The notes: generated by a model from the sequence alone, not told the origin. Shown: positions 1-8,946, counted from the stretch's first letter. The stretch is 64,000 nucleotides of DNA from Saccharothrix ecbatanensis (GCF_014205015.1 NZ_JACHMO010000001.1:8122001-8186000), one strand, 5' to 3'. Program-made: numbers and translations.

Positions 1-268
1 CGACCGGCTGGACTTCGTCAAGGCCGACGTGGAAGGCGCGGAACTCCGCGTGCTGCAAGGCGGTTCCGCGACCATCGAGAGGTTTCGACCGAAACTTCTC
101 CTGGAGATCGAGGAACGGCACGTGCGGCGCTTCGGCTACCGCGCCAAGGACGTCCAGGACTGGCTCGCCGACTACGGCTACCGGATGCACGTCTGGCGCC
201 GGAACACCTGGCGCCGCACCGACCGGATCGACGACCGCGTGCGCAACTACCTGTTCCAGCCACGGTGA
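1..268 (+). CDS. FkbM family methyltransferase, C-terminal fragment
   Basis: This is the 3' end of a gene whose start lies before the window; the frame is open from base 2. The visible ~88 residues begin DFVKADVEGAELRVLQGG, the conserved Lys-Asp-x-Glu-Gly-x-Glu block of FkbM-type SAM-dependent methyltransferases. It continues as a helix-strand tail (LLLEIEERHVRRFGY) and ends NYLFQPR. Family members O-methylate sugars or small molecules and often sit in exopolysaccharide or natural-product loci. No substrate can be inferred from the fragment. A strong hairpin follows 36 bases after the stop. Confidence 0.75.
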   Translation, partial: DRLDFVKADVEGAELRVLQGGSATIERFRPKLLLEIEERHVRRFGYRAKDVQDWLADYGYRMHVWRRNTWRRTDRIDDRVRNYLFQPR

Positions 269-303
269 TCGAAGCCGAGGAAGGCAGAACACGGTGAAAG
301 CGG

Positions 304-337
304 AAGACCCCGGTCCCTGGGGGTGGACCGGGGTCTT
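304..337. terminator. Bidirectional hairpin terminator
   Basis: A perfect 13-bp stem (AAGACCCCGGTCC / GGACCGGGGTCTT) closes an 8-base loop. It lies between the converging FkbM gene and the minus-strand acylase gene, so it can serve both. There is no long T tract, which is usual for high-G+C actinobacteria. Confidence 0.8.
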
Positions 338-350
338 CCTGTGGGCCGGT

Positions 351-3300
351 CTACGTCACGTAGACCTCAAGTTCGTAAACTGAGTATCCGTAACCCGTCG
401 CCCGTTGGATACCCGTCATTCGTACGAATCGTGCCGCACCAGGGGCGAACGACGCAAGATCCCGGCCGCCATCACCCACGGATGTCGTATGAACCGTGCG
501 CCACGTGCTGCCGTCGGTCGACAGCTCTATGCGATATGCCCTGGCATACGCGGCTTCCCAGGACAGCGCGACCCGGCCGACGGTGCGCGTCGCGCCCAGG
601 TCCACCTGCAACCACTGCTGATCGGACCAGTCGCTGGCCCACCGCGTGTCCGGCTTGCCGTCGACCGCGTTGGACGGCGGCGACGGGTACCAGCCCCGCT
701 CGTGGCTGCTGGCGGTCGCGGTGGCGCCGGCCGCGAGGTTGGCCAGGTTCGTACCGCGGCGGGACGGGAACTGGACGACCTGCTGGTACGTGGGCCGGTT
801 CTGCCAGTTCACCTTGTCGTGCGTGATGCCGCCCATGGACCGGTGGATGATGGTGTCCGCGCACCACTGGTCGCCCGCCGCGCAGGACGCGTCACCGGGG
901 TACACCGAGGTCGCGGGCTTGGCTGCCGCCGCACGCAGGCTGTCCAGCAGCACCTGACGGCACGCGGTGAGCGAGCCGCCGCCGCAGTACTTGGCGCCGA
1001 GCGGACCGTCCACACGATCGCCGAGCACCGCCCGCAGGTCCTTGTCGACATAGCTCCACCAGCCGTACTGGAACGAGGAGCCCTTGTGCGGCGCGGCGCC
1101 GTGCGCGTCCGACGGCGGCTCGTCCACCTGGATGGCACGTGTCAGCTGACCGTGGAGGCCGTCACCCAGTCCGGGCTTGAACTGCGCCTCCACCAGCATC
1201 GGCCACCACGCGTCCAGCACCCGGATCGCCTCGGCGTGCCCGTACGCCTTGCTGCCGCGTGACGTCTCCTTGCGCAGCGAGCCGGACCGTTGCCAGTCAC
1301 GCAGCTTCGTCACCGCCGACGCCAACGCCGGATCGGTCACCGCGGCCGTGTCGATCACCCGCAGGAGGTCCGGCAGCACCTGTTCGGCCCGCAGGTCGGC
1401 CACGCCCGCCTCGGCCATCGCGCGCGTCAACGACGCCCGCGTGACGGGACCGCGTGCGATCAGCGCACGCACCCGGTCGTCCAGCAGGTCGCCGCGGTGC
1501 ACGGAGCCGTTGCCGTAGCCCGCCGCCGAGAAGTCCGCCGCCTGCTTGTTGTTCCAGCTGATGTAGTAGTCCTGGTTGATCGAGTTCGGGTGCTGCGCGA
1601 ACGGCGTGTAGGTCGCCGTGTTGCGGTCGGCGTTCCAGCCCTCCCACTCGTACGCGGGCTCGGCCTTCACCGGCAGGTGCGGGTCCACGGACGCCTTGCG
1701 CACGGGGTTCGCGCCGGAGTTGAAGTACGCGGTGTCGCGGGAGTCCACGTAGAACCAGTTGAACGCGTACCCGATGTGCTCGGCGGCACGCTGGAAGTCG
1801 GCCGCAGACCTGATCGCGTCGGGGTCGTTGAACTCCTGGAACCCGACGATCGAGTCCACCTCGTGCAGGTAGGTCGACCGCAGGGACGTGTACGCGACGA
1901 ACTTCCCGTCCACCTTCGCGCGGCTCTGCACCAGACCGTACTTCGTGCGGTACATGACGAGCGTGTACGAGCCGGCGGGCGTCGGATCGGCCACCGTGGG
2001 CTTCCAGGAGTTCTTGCGCTCCAACCGTTCCATCGGCAGGCACTGCCCGTGGTACCGGTAGTGCAGGGACGACGCGGTAGGCGCACCCGACGGCTCGCAC
2101 AGCTCCACGGCGTACGTGTCGGTGATGTCCTGACCGGCGGACGTCGCGCTCCACGAGTAGTCCATACCGCGCCCGAGCTGCACGTACATCGAAACGCCCG
2201 CGAACGACACGCCCCGCGCACGCAGGCCCGGACCGTGCAGCTCCTGCAACATCAGCAGCTGCGGCGCGAAGTACCCGGTCTGCGGGCCCCACACGGCGAT
2301 CGGGTTGCCGGTGTCGGTGTGCGCGCCGGACACCACCAGCGCGTTGGACATGCCCTGCTTCTTGCTCAGCAGGTCACGCGGCAGCACGCCGTCGGCGAAA
2401 AGTCCTTCCACCGCCTTGAGATCCGCCGGAACATCCACAGTGGACTGAAGAGCTGACGTCTGGTTGTGGACCATCGGCTCGGGCGTCACCACGCCACCGT
2501 CCGGCAGCGCCACGCCCTGGGGTGACGCGGGCGTCGTCCCGTACGGGAAGCGCTGGCCGTTGTGCAGGGTGAGGACCGCCTCGGGGTCGTTCTGCTCGCG
2601 GAACGACCGCCACACCTGCTCGCCCGCCGCCGCGCCGTACCGGTTCTGCGCGGCCAGCTTCACCAGCGCGTTCTGCACCTCGCCGCCACCGCCCGCGCCG
2701 AACAGCCCGCCCACCACGGCGGCGATCGCGACCAGGTCGGTCGGCTGGAACGGCTTGATGTCGTTCCAGTTGGTGATCGCGTCGGCGTGCCCGGTGAGCA
2801 CGTACTCGCCCGGGAACGTCCGGCTGCTCACCGACGCGGTGATGTACGCGTTGATGCCCGCGATGTAGTCCTTGACGTCCTGCAACGCCTGCGCGCCGCG
2901 CGGACCCTGGGACGCGACCTGGTCGATCTGCGCCTGGAGGTCGGCCTCGGTGTACGGGATCTGGTTGTAGAAGCTCTGCTCCAACGCGCGGTTGCCCTCG
3001 GCGCCGCCCGCGAACCCGGACAGCTGGCCGCGGCCGAGGTGGCGGAACAGGTCCATCAGCCACAGCCGGTCCTGCGCGGCGGCGTACCCCGCGCCGAACT
3101 CGGTCCCCGATCGGGTGGTTCCGTAGATGTGCGGCATGCCGATGGCCTTGTCACGCACGATCGTGACGTCCGAGCGGGGTTTGATCGTGCTCTCGACCTG
3201 GTCCGCGGGCACGCCGAACGAGGCGTCGTTGAAGAAGGTGCCCAGCTGCTCGTTGGTCAGGCCGCCGTACCCGGAGGCGAGCGAGTCGTAGCGGCCGAGC

Positions 3301-3530
3301 TGGTCGGCGGAGTGCGCCGGACGGGTGCCGAACGCCTGGTGGGCCAGGATCTCGGCGAGCGTCGCGTTCCCGTTCTGACCGGGCGGCAGCACGTCGTGGC
3401 ACTGGCCGAGGCAGTGGTCGTCCGGCGTGAACGCGGTGGTCTTGACCTGCGCCTGAGCGGCGGCGGGGACGGTGAGGACGGCCGCGGTGAGGAGGGTGAC
3501 CACGGCTAGCGATCGGGCGGCTCTCCGCAT
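351..3530 (-). CDS. Secreted penicillin acylase family protein with C-terminal F5/8 (discoidin) domain
   Basis: A 1059-residue precursor of the Ntn-hydrolase penicillin acylase family (penicillin, cephalosporin or acyl-homoserine-lactone acylases). The start at 3530 is chosen because GGAAGGAG precedes it and it opens a signal peptide (RRAARSL, a hydrophobic core, then an Ala-rich cleavage region near residue 28). The frame stays open further upstream, but that stretch overlaps the divergent amidase gene. The N-terminal chain carries the family block IGMPHIYG and AAQDRLW. The autocatalytic cleavage site reads QGM-SNALVVSG, giving Ser395 as the expected nucleophile and first residue of the beta chain. 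The last ~130 residues form an F5/8 type C domain (NLAAGATATASSHERGW to the C-terminus), which normally binds glycans or lipid surfaces. The natural amide substrate is unknown. Confidence 0.88.
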   Translation of the reverse strand: MRRAARSLAVVTLLTAAVLTVPAAAQAQVKTTAFTPDDHCLGQCHDVLPPGQNGNATLAEILAHQAFGTRPAHSADQLGRYDSLASGYGGLTNEQLGTFFNDASFGVPADQVESTIKPRSDVTIVRDKAIGMPHIYGTTRSGTEFGAGYAAAQDRLWLMDLFRHLGRGQLSGFAGGAEGNRALEQSFYNQIPYTEADLQAQIDQVASQGPRGAQALQDVKDYIAGINAYITASVSSRTFPGEYVLTGHADAITNWNDIKPFQPTDLVAIAAVVGGLFGAGGGGEVQNALVKLAAQNRYGAAAGEQVWRSFREQNDPEAVLTLHNGQRFPYGTTPASPQGVALPDGGVVTPEPMVHNQTSALQSTVDVPADLKAVEGLFADGVLPRDLLSKKQGMSNALVVSGAHTDTGNPIAVWGPQTGYFAPQLLMLQELHGPGLRARGVSFAGVSMYVQLGRGMDYSWSATSAGQDITDTYAVELCEPSGAPTASSLHYRYHGQCLPMERLERKNSWKPTVADPTPAGSYTLVMYRTKYGLVQSRAKVDGKFVAYTSLRSTYLHEVDSIVGFQEFNDPDAIRSAADFQRAAEHIGYAFNWFYVDSRDTAYFNSGANPVRKASVDPHLPVKAEPAYEWEGWNADRNTATYTPFAQHPNSINQDYYISWNNKQAADFSAAGYGNGSVHRGDLLDDRVRALIARGPVTRASLTRAMAEAGVADLRAEQVLPDLLRVIDTAAVTDPALASAVTKLRDWQRSGSLRKETSRGSKAYGHAEAIRVLDAWWPMLVEAQFKPGLGDGLHGQLTRAIQVDEPPSDAHGAAPHKGSSFQYGWWSYVDKDLRAVLGDRVDGPLGAKYCGGGSLTACRQVLLDSLRAAAAKPATSVYPGDASCAAGDQWCADTIIHRSMGGITHDKVNWQNRPTYQQVVQFPSRRGTNLANLAAGATATASSHERGWYPSPPSNAVDGKPDTRWASDWSDQQWLQVDLGATRTVGRVALSWEAAYARAYRIELSTDGSTWRTVHTTSVGDGGRDLASFAPGAARFVRMTGIQRATGYGYSVYELEVYVT

Positions 3531-3677
3531 CGCGCGAAGCTCCTTCCAGGCAGGGATCGTGTGACGCACGTTACTGTCAAGTACGGATTTGCGAAAGTCC
3601 TTCGCGTTTGAAATTCCTGGACGCCGTTCGGGTGTGAACTCTTGACCTATCGACCAGACATTGGGAAAAAGGTCAAC

Positions 3678-4313
3678 ATGATGCGACGTCGATCGCTGCT
3701 CACCGGCCTGGCCGGCGCGGGTGTGCTCGCGGGTCTTGGCGCGTCCCCCGCCTTCGCGGCCTCGCCCGTCCTGCCCATCCGGAGTTGCGCCGACTGGGGC
3801 GCACGGCCGCCGTCCTCGTCTCCGACCGTTGTGAACGAACGGCCGGTCCGGATCCTCATCCACCACACCGCGTCCGCGAACGTCGAGGACTACTCGCAGG
3901 CCGGGGCGTACGCCAACGCGCGGTGGATCCAGAACCTGCACATGGACACCAATGGCTGGATCGACTCCGGCCAGCACTTCACCAACAGCCGGGGCGGGTT
4001 CCTGATGGAGGGCAGGCACGGCAGCCTGAACGCTCTGCGCCGTGGCGACCGGGTCGTCGTCGGCGCGCACTGCCCCGGCCAGAACACCGCCGCCATCGGG
4101 ATCGAGAACGAAGGCCTCTACATGGACGTGGAGCCGCCGACGTTGCAGTGGGACACGCTGGTCTCGTTCTGCGTGTACACGTGTGAGCAGTACGGGATCT
4201 CGCCGTCGGCGATCCAGGGCCATAGGGACTACCGGGACACCCTCTGTCCGGGCGACAAGCTCTACGCCCTGTTGCCGCGCCTGCGCCAGGAAGTTGCGCG
4301 GGTGCTGGGCTGA
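3678..4313 (+). CDS. Tat-exported N-acetylmuramoyl-L-alanine amidase (PGRP/Amidase_2 family)
   Basis: A 211-residue protein predicted to cleave the amide bond between MurNAc and the stem peptide of peptidoglycan outside the membrane. The start at ATG 3678 (or the adjacent ATG 3681) gives a twin-arginine signal, MRRRSLLTGLAGAGVLAG, ending in Ala-x-Ala before residue 30. Zinc-ligand candidates of the fold are visible: His in ILIHHTAS, the His of GAHCPG, and the Cys of DTLCPGDK. The conserved GIENEG and GHRDY blocks are present. It is divergent from the acylase gene across 147 bases, so the two secreted enzymes may share a regulatory region. A cell-wall remodelling role is inferred from the family. 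Confidence 0.88.
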   Translation: MMRRRSLLTGLAGAGVLAGLGASPAFAASPVLPIRSCADWGARPPSSSPTVVNERPVRILIHHTASANVEDYSQAGAYANARWIQNLHMDTNGWIDSGQHFTNSRGGFLMEGRHGSLNALRRGDRVVVGAHCPGQNTAAIGIENEGLYMDVEPPTLQWDTLVSFCVYTCEQYGISPSAIQGHRDYRDTLCPGDKLYALLPRLRQEVARVLG

Positions 4314-4453
4314 CCTCGGTTATTTCCTGGCAACTGTGAACGGGCGGCGCCCGCGTCTTTCCGTGGTGAGATAACGGTGAATTAACATCAGCTTGCGTGT
4401 TCGTGCGCGATGCTGGGCAAGTACGAACACGAAACGCCAATGCGGGAGGCGTC

Positions 4454-5101
4454 GTGATCAAGGTGATGCTGGCCGATGACGAAGACCTCGTCCGGTCGGG
4501 CCTTCGCATGATCCTCAACAGCGCCGGCGACATCGAAGTCGTGGCCGAGTGCGACGACGGGCATCTGGTGGCCGACCTGGCCCGCCGGCACCGCCCGCAC
4601 GTCGTGCTGCTGGACATCCGGATGCGGTCGAACGACGGGTTGATGGCGTTGCGCAGGCTGCGCACCCTTCCCGACCCGCCGAAGATCGCCATGCTGACCA
4701 CGTTCGACGTCGACGAGTACGTGTCCGAGGCGCTGCGGCTGGGCGCGTCGGGGTTCCTGCTCAAGGACACCGAGCCGGAGCAGCTGGTGCGTGCGGTGCG
4801 CGATCTCGCCCTGGGCGGCGCGGTGCTCGACCCGGGTGTGGCGGCTCGGGTGCTGGCGGCGGTCGCGGACGGTGAGCGTGCCGCGGAGCCCGCGCGCCGG
4901 CTGCTGGCGTCGTTGTCCGAACGTGAGCGCGAGGTGCTCGTCCTGATCGGACAGGGCATGTCGAACGCCGAGATCGGCAACACGCTGCACCTGTCCGAGG
5001 CCACCGTGAAGGGTTACGTCTCGTCGGTGCTCGGCAAGATCGGCGCGGTGAACCGGGTGCAGGCCGCCCTGGTCGCCTTCCGCGGCGGCCTGATCGCCTA
5101 A
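4454..5101 (+). CDS. NarL/FixJ-type response regulator (orphan)
   Basis: A 215-residue two-domain regulator. The GTG at 4454 follows GGGAGG at good spacing and starts directly on the receiver domain. Receiver features: acidic pair ADDEDLVRSG, phosphoacceptor Asp in VVLLDIRM, Thr in MLTTFD and Lys in FLLKD. The C-terminal LuxR-type helix-turn-helix reads LSEREREVLVLIGQGMSNAEI and ATVKGYVSSVLGKI. No histidine kinase lies beside it, so the partner must be elsewhere. Short duplicated bases (two GCCTAAGCCC-like units) follow the stop. Confidence 0.88.
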   Translation: MIKVMLADDEDLVRSGLRMILNSAGDIEVVAECDDGHLVADLARRHRPHVVLLDIRMRSNDGLMALRRLRTLPDPPKIAMLTTFDVDEYVSEALRLGASGFLLKDTEPEQLVRAVRDLALGGAVLDPGVAARVLAAVADGERAAEPARRLLASLSEREREVLVLIGQGMSNAEIGNTLHLSEATVKGYVSSVLGKIGAVNRVQAALVAFRGGLIA

Positions 5102-5134
5102 GCCCTGCCTGATCGCCTAAGCCCTTAAGCCCCT

Positions 5135-6664
5135 CTAAGCGCCCGACACGGTTTCGGCGGGCACGTCGACGTAGGGCTCGACTTCGACGCGGTTGCGGCC
5201 ATGGCGTTTCGCGCGGTAAAGCGCCATGTCCGCGGCCGCGAACAGCTGGTCCAGCTTGGCCGGGCCGGCGGCCACGCCGATGCTCACCGTCGGCCGTCGG
5301 GTCGTGCCGAGGACGACGGTCCAGTCGTGACCGTCCACTGCCGCCCGGATGCGTTCGGCGACCGTCGGGCCGACCTCCGCCGAGTTGCCGCCGGGATCGC
5401 CGAGCAGCACCACGAACTCGTCACCGGCCCACCGCGCCACCAGGTCGGCGGACCGGCACTCGCGCCGCAGCAACTGGGCGATCTCGCGCAACGTCGCGTC
5501 ACCCGCCGCGTGTCCGGCGTCGTCGTTCACGCCCTTGAACCGGTCCACGTCCACCAGCACCAGCCACGGCACCCGGCCCCGCGCGGCCGTGCTCTCCAGC
5601 AGGCCGGCCGCCGCGCGCTCCAGCCCGAGCCGGTTCGCCAGGCCCGTCAACGGGTCGCGCGCCGCCGCCTCCTGCGCCGCGACCGCCATCCGCTGCGCCT
5701 GCACCGCCACCCGGCGCTGCTCCAACGCCTGCGCCAGACCTTCCTGGAGGGTTTCGGTCGCCGTCTTGCCGGCCGCGACCGAGCACCGCAGCGCCGTCGC
5801 CTCGCCGACGTGGTCGCCCATCTCCGCGCAGATGTCCGCAAGGTCGAGCGAGAACCGCAGCAGCAGCGAAGGGTCGTTGATGGACTCGGCCGCGGCGACC
5901 GCCCGGCTGGCCAGCGTGCGGGCCTCGATCAGCTCGCCCTGCTCGCGCCGGACCACCGCCAGCACCCAGCCGGCCACCGCCGTCGCCCACTTGTCCCCGG
6001 CGTCCCGACCCTGCCGCAACGTCTCGGCAGCGTTCTCCTCGGCCTGCTCCAACTCGCCGACACCCGCCAGCGAACGGCTGTACGCGGCGAGCAGCGCCCG
6101 CCGCATCTGCTCGTCCTTGGCCAGTTCCAGGCCCTCTTTGAGGTACTCGCGCGCCTCCGCGAAGATCGCCGGCGCGCGGTCGGGAGGTGACGAGATGGCG
6201 CGGAAGTTCAACGTGCCGCCGAGGCCTTGGAGGCAGTGGCCCAGCACCTCGACCCCGGCCTCCGACCGTTCCGCCGCCTTGCGCGCGACCTGCACCGAGA
6301 GCCGGAGCATGTCGACCGCGGCACGCCGGTTGCCGATGCCCTCCAGCAGGTAGGCCAGCGCGTGCATCGCCTGCGCGGCGGCCGGGTTGTCCGCGTGCTC
6401 GCCGTCGAGGTCCGTCCAGCCCTCCGCGGCCAGCTCCAGGGCCAGCGGGATGCGGCCGAGCCGCCACGCCAGCTTGGCCCGGTTCACCAGGACGGCCGAG
6501 CGCTGCCACCGGTCCGCGCCGGGCGGCACCCGGCTGACCACCTGGTCGAAGAGGGTGTTGGCCTCCGGTAGGCGGCCAGCGTTCAGCAACGCCTTGACCT
6601 CAAGGTCGAGTTGCGGCACCTGCCCCGCTACCAGCGGATCTCGCTGCTCCACTCGTGCTGACAC
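5135..6664 (-). CDS. Cytosolic TPR-GGDEF protein (putative diguanylate cyclase)
   Basis: A 509-residue protein: residues ~15-310 form TPR-like helical hairpins (for example ANTLFDQVVSRVPPGADRW and LALELAAEGW), followed by a short coiled linker and a C-terminal GGDEF domain from ~340. The signature is AGDEF (residues 413-417) rather than GGDEF. It is preceded at 404-407 by RSAD, the RxxD product-inhibition site five residues upstream. AGDEF variants in other bacteria can be active, so it may synthesise cyclic di-GMP under feedback control. No membrane segment or EAL domain is seen, so the TPR part probably receives a cytoplasmic protein signal. The start is a GTG; GGAATGGA precedes it. Confidence 0.85.
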   Translation of the reverse strand: MSARVEQRDPLVAGQVPQLDLEVKALLNAGRLPEANTLFDQVVSRVPPGADRWQRSAVLVNRAKLAWRLGRIPLALELAAEGWTDLDGEHADNPAAAQAMHALAYLLEGIGNRRAAVDMLRLSVQVARKAAERSEAGVEVLGHCLQGLGGTLNFRAISSPPDRAPAIFAEAREYLKEGLELAKDEQMRRALLAAYSRSLAGVGELEQAEENAAETLRQGRDAGDKWATAVAGWVLAVVRREQGELIEARTLASRAVAAAESINDPSLLLRFSLDLADICAEMGDHVGEATALRCSVAAGKTATETLQEGLAQALEQRRVAVQAQRMAVAAQEAAARDPLTGLANRLGLERAAAGLLESTAARGRVPWLVLVDVDRFKGVNDDAGHAAGDATLREIAQLLRRECRSADLVARWAGDEFVVLLGDPGGNSAEVGPTVAERIRAAVDGHDWTVVLGTTRRPTVSIGVAAGPAKLDQLFAAADMALYRAKRHGRNRVEVEPYVDVPAETVSGA

Positions 6665-6725
6665 TCCATTCCGACTCGGCGAGGCGGTACGCGGGCCCGC
6701 TCGCCGCCGGCACGGCTACCACAGG

Positions 6726-7358
6726 CTACCGGCCCGAACGCCGGGTGTACCGCTCCTCGTGCAGTACGTCCTCAAGGGGCAGACGGTTCCGCCAACCGTG
6801 GCGTTCCAGGTCGGGCGTCTCCGGGAGGGAGGCGACGGGTCCAAGGCACAGCCACGCCACCGGCCGCAGCCGCGACGGGATGTCCAGCAGCCGGCGCAGC
6901 ATGTCCTCGCGGTAGAAGCTCACCCAGCCGACGCCCAGGCCCTCGGCGGTCGCGGCGAGCCACAGGTTCTGGATGGCCAGGCACACCGAGTACAGGCCGG
7001 CGTCGGCGATCGCGTGCCGGCCGAGCACGGCGGGGGAGCCGCGGTCCGGGTCGTACGTGACGACCACGCCGACCGTCGACTCCAGGATGCCCTCCACCTT
7101 GATCTTGGCGAACAGCTCGGCCTGGCGCGGGTCCAGCTCGGCCGCGAAGACGCTGCGCTCGGCCTGGACGTGGTCGCGGAACGCGCGGCGGGTGTGCTCG
7201 TCGCGCACGACGACGAAGTCCCACGGCTGGGACAGGCCCACGCTGGGCGCGGCGTGCGCGGCGGTGAGCACCCGGCGCAGCACCTCGGGCGGGATCGGGG
7301 CGCCGGTGAACTCGCCCCTGGTGTCCCTCCGGCGGTGCAGGACGTCGTAGAAGCTCAT
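6726..7358 (-). CDS. bluB: BluB-like 5,6-dimethylbenzimidazole synthase / nitroreductase-family protein
   Basis: A 210-residue flavin reductase-fold protein. It matches BluB rather than general nitroreductases through the N-terminal RRRDTRGEF, the block AAHAAPSVGLSQPWDFVVV, and the C-terminal run PETPDLERHGWRNRLPLEDV. BluB breaks down reduced FMN with oxygen to form the lower ligand of vitamin B12. No other cobalamin gene lies nearby, so a different nitroreductase role cannot be excluded. No clear ribosome binding site precedes the ATG, and a leaderless transcript is possible. Confidence 0.75.
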   Translation of the reverse strand: MSFYDVLHRRRDTRGEFTGAPIPPEVLRRVLTAAHAAPSVGLSQPWDFVVVRDEHTRRAFRDHVQAERSVFAAELDPRQAELFAKIKVEGILESTVGVVVTYDPDRGSPAVLGRHAIADAGLYSVCLAIQNLWLAATAEGLGVGWVSFYREDMLRRLLDIPSRLRPVAWLCLGPVASLPETPDLERHGWRNRLPLEDVLHEERYTRRSGR

Positions 7359-7442
7359 TCGGAGGATCGTGCCTCACGCGATCCGGTGAACCTCACCGCC
7401 GAGGACGTGGCGTGTGTCTCAACTGGGCTTCAATGGCCGGTC

Positions 7443-7754
7443 ATGGTCGGAACTCTGCAAGGGTCCGCGCTCGGCTTCGCGGGCGGTGTCGGCGTGACCG
7501 TGCTGGCCGCGAACTGGCCGGTGTTCGCGCTGGTCCTGCTCGTGGTGGTGGTGACGGTCGTCTCGTGGTGGACGACCGTGCTCGGCGCGGTGCTGACCGC
7601 CGTGCAGTGCTGGGGCCTGTACGCGAGCTTCGTCGTCGGCCACGAGGGGAACCTGACGCCGGACTGGTCCGCGTTGGCGGTGCTGGTCGTCGCGAGCACG
7701 GTGTCGCTCAGCGGCCTGGCCCGGGACCCGGCGCCCTCACCCGCCCGTTCCTGA
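7443..7754 (+). CDS. Small multi-pass membrane protein of unknown function
   Basis: A 103-residue hydrophobic protein with about three predicted membrane helices (VGVTVLAANWPVFALVLLVV, then VVSWWTTVLGAVLTAVQCWG, then LAVLVVASTVSL) and a charged, proline-rich end. I do not recognise a family. The ATG at 7443 begins just before the first helix, but no convincing ribosome binding site is visible, so the start is uncertain. It stands alone between bluB and the MerR-PP2C gene. Confidence 0.55.
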   Translation: MVGTLQGSALGFAGGVGVTVLAANWPVFALVLLVVVVTVVSWWTTVLGAVLTAVQCWGLYASFVVGHEGNLTPDWSALAVLVVASTVSLSGLARDPAPSPARS

Positions 7755-7796
7755 CCGTCCTCTTCGGACCCCCGGCGCTCCTTGGCGGTTCGGCTG

Positions 7797-7827
7797 TTGA
7801 CCTTCACCCTGGGTGAAGCGTCACGGT
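7797..7827 (+). promoter_or_regulatory. MerR-type promoter/operator
   Basis: A perfect palindrome CTTCACCC-T-GGGTGAAG (7802-7818) lies directly after a -35-like TTGACC (7797-7802). The distance to a weak -10 (7822-7827) is 19 bases, the overlong spacer typical of MerR-activated promoters. It is 44 bases upstream of the MerR-PP2C gene, so autoregulation is the simplest reading. Confidence 0.65.
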
Positions 7828-7870
7828 GGGGTCGGCCGGGCCACGGACCCGGCCGAGGGAGGGGTGGGAC

Positions 7871-8935
7871 GTGGAGCTGATGACCATCGGGGCGTTCGCG
7901 CGGGCCTGCCGCCTGTCGCCCAAGGCGTTGCGGCTCTACGACGAGCTGGGCCTGCTGACACCCGCCCACGTCGACCCGTTGACGGGCTACCGGCGGTACG
8001 CGCCGGACCAGCTCGACCGGGCTCGGCTGGTGGCGTGGCTGCGCCGGCTCGGCATGCCGCTGGCCCGCATCCGGCAGGTGTGCTCGCTCGACCCGGCGGA
8101 CGCCGCCGACGAGGTGCGCGCCTACTGGGCACAGGTCGAGGCGGACACCGCGGCCCGGCGCAGCCTCGCCACCTCCCTCGTGGAGCGACTGTCCGGGAAG
8201 GACACGACCATGACCCTCGCACTCAGGTACGCCCTGCGCACCGACCGCGGACTCGTCCGGGACTCGAACCAGGATGTCGGCTACGCGGGTGAGCGGCTGC
8301 TCGCCGTGGCCGACGGGTTCGGCTCCCGAGGCGAACCGCTCAGCTCGATGGCCATCGACGCGCTCGCCCCGCTGGACACCGCGATCCCGGCGGGGGAGCT
8401 GCTGAACACGTTGGCGGACGCCGTGCACCGGGCCGGGACGGCGGTCGGCGACTACCTGTCCGCCCACCCCGGCGAGGAGTGCAGCGGGACCACGGTGACC
8501 GCGCTGGTGCTGTCCGGGTCGCGGCTCGGGCTGGTGCACGTCGGCGACGCGCGGGTGTACCTCCTGCGCGGCGGCGAGCTGTTCCGCATCACGCACGACC
8601 ACACGGCGGTGCAGTCGCTGATCGCCGAGGGCCGGCTGACCGAGGAGGAGGCGATGAGCCACCCGCAGCGGTCGATGCTGGTGCGCGCGCTGCACGGCAA
8701 GGCGGTGCAGCCGGACCTCGCGCTGCACGACGCCCTGCCGGGTGACCGGTACCTGCTGTGCTCGGACGGCCTGCACACCGTGGTGCCGCAGGCGGACGTG
8801 CTGGAGGTGCTGGTGTCCGCCGCCGAACCGGAGGAGGCGACGTGGCGGCTGGTCGACCTGGCCAACGCGAACGGCGGTCCGGACAACGTGGTCTGCGTGG
8901 TCGCCGACGTGGTGCCCGACGTGGCCGCCGCATAA
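7871..8935 (+). CDS. MerR family DNA-binding domain fused to PP2C-type Ser/Thr phosphatase
   Basis: A 354-residue fusion. The GTG at 7871 is chosen for the strong GGGAGGGG before it. Residues ~1-110 are a MerR winged helix (MTIGAFARACRLSPKALRLYDELGLL, GYRRYAPDQ, LGMPLARIRQV) with a dimerisation helix. From ~118 a complete PP2C domain follows: RGLVRDSNQD, VADGFG, SGTTVTAL, LVHVGDARVYLL, LCSDGL and GGPDNVVCV, so the metal-binding Asp residues are all there. MerR proteins normally carry a small ligand-binding domain in this position. Here phosphatase activity, or sensing by a phosphatase fold, may be tied to promoter control. A MerR-type operator lies upstream. No kinase is adjacent. Confidence 0.88.
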   Translation: MELMTIGAFARACRLSPKALRLYDELGLLTPAHVDPLTGYRRYAPDQLDRARLVAWLRRLGMPLARIRQVCSLDPADAADEVRAYWAQVEADTAARRSLATSLVERLSGKDTTMTLALRYALRTDRGLVRDSNQDVGYAGERLLAVADGFGSRGEPLSSMAIDALAPLDTAIPAGELLNTLADAVHRAGTAVGDYLSAHPGEECSGTTVTALVLSGSRLGLVHVGDARVYLLRGGELFRITHDHTAVQSLIAEGRLTEEEAMSHPQRSMLVRALHGKAVQPDLALHDALPGDRYLLCSDGLHTVVPQADVLEVLVSAAEPEEATWRLVDLANANGGPDNVVCVVADVVPDVAAA

Positions 8936-8946
8936 GCAGTCGTCGC

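Noticed and set aside
3531..4223. A 5' extension of the acylase frame far upstream of 3530
   Set aside because: It overlaps the divergent amidase gene and gives an Arg/Pro/Gly-rich sequence; the signal peptide and ribosome binding site place the start at 3530.
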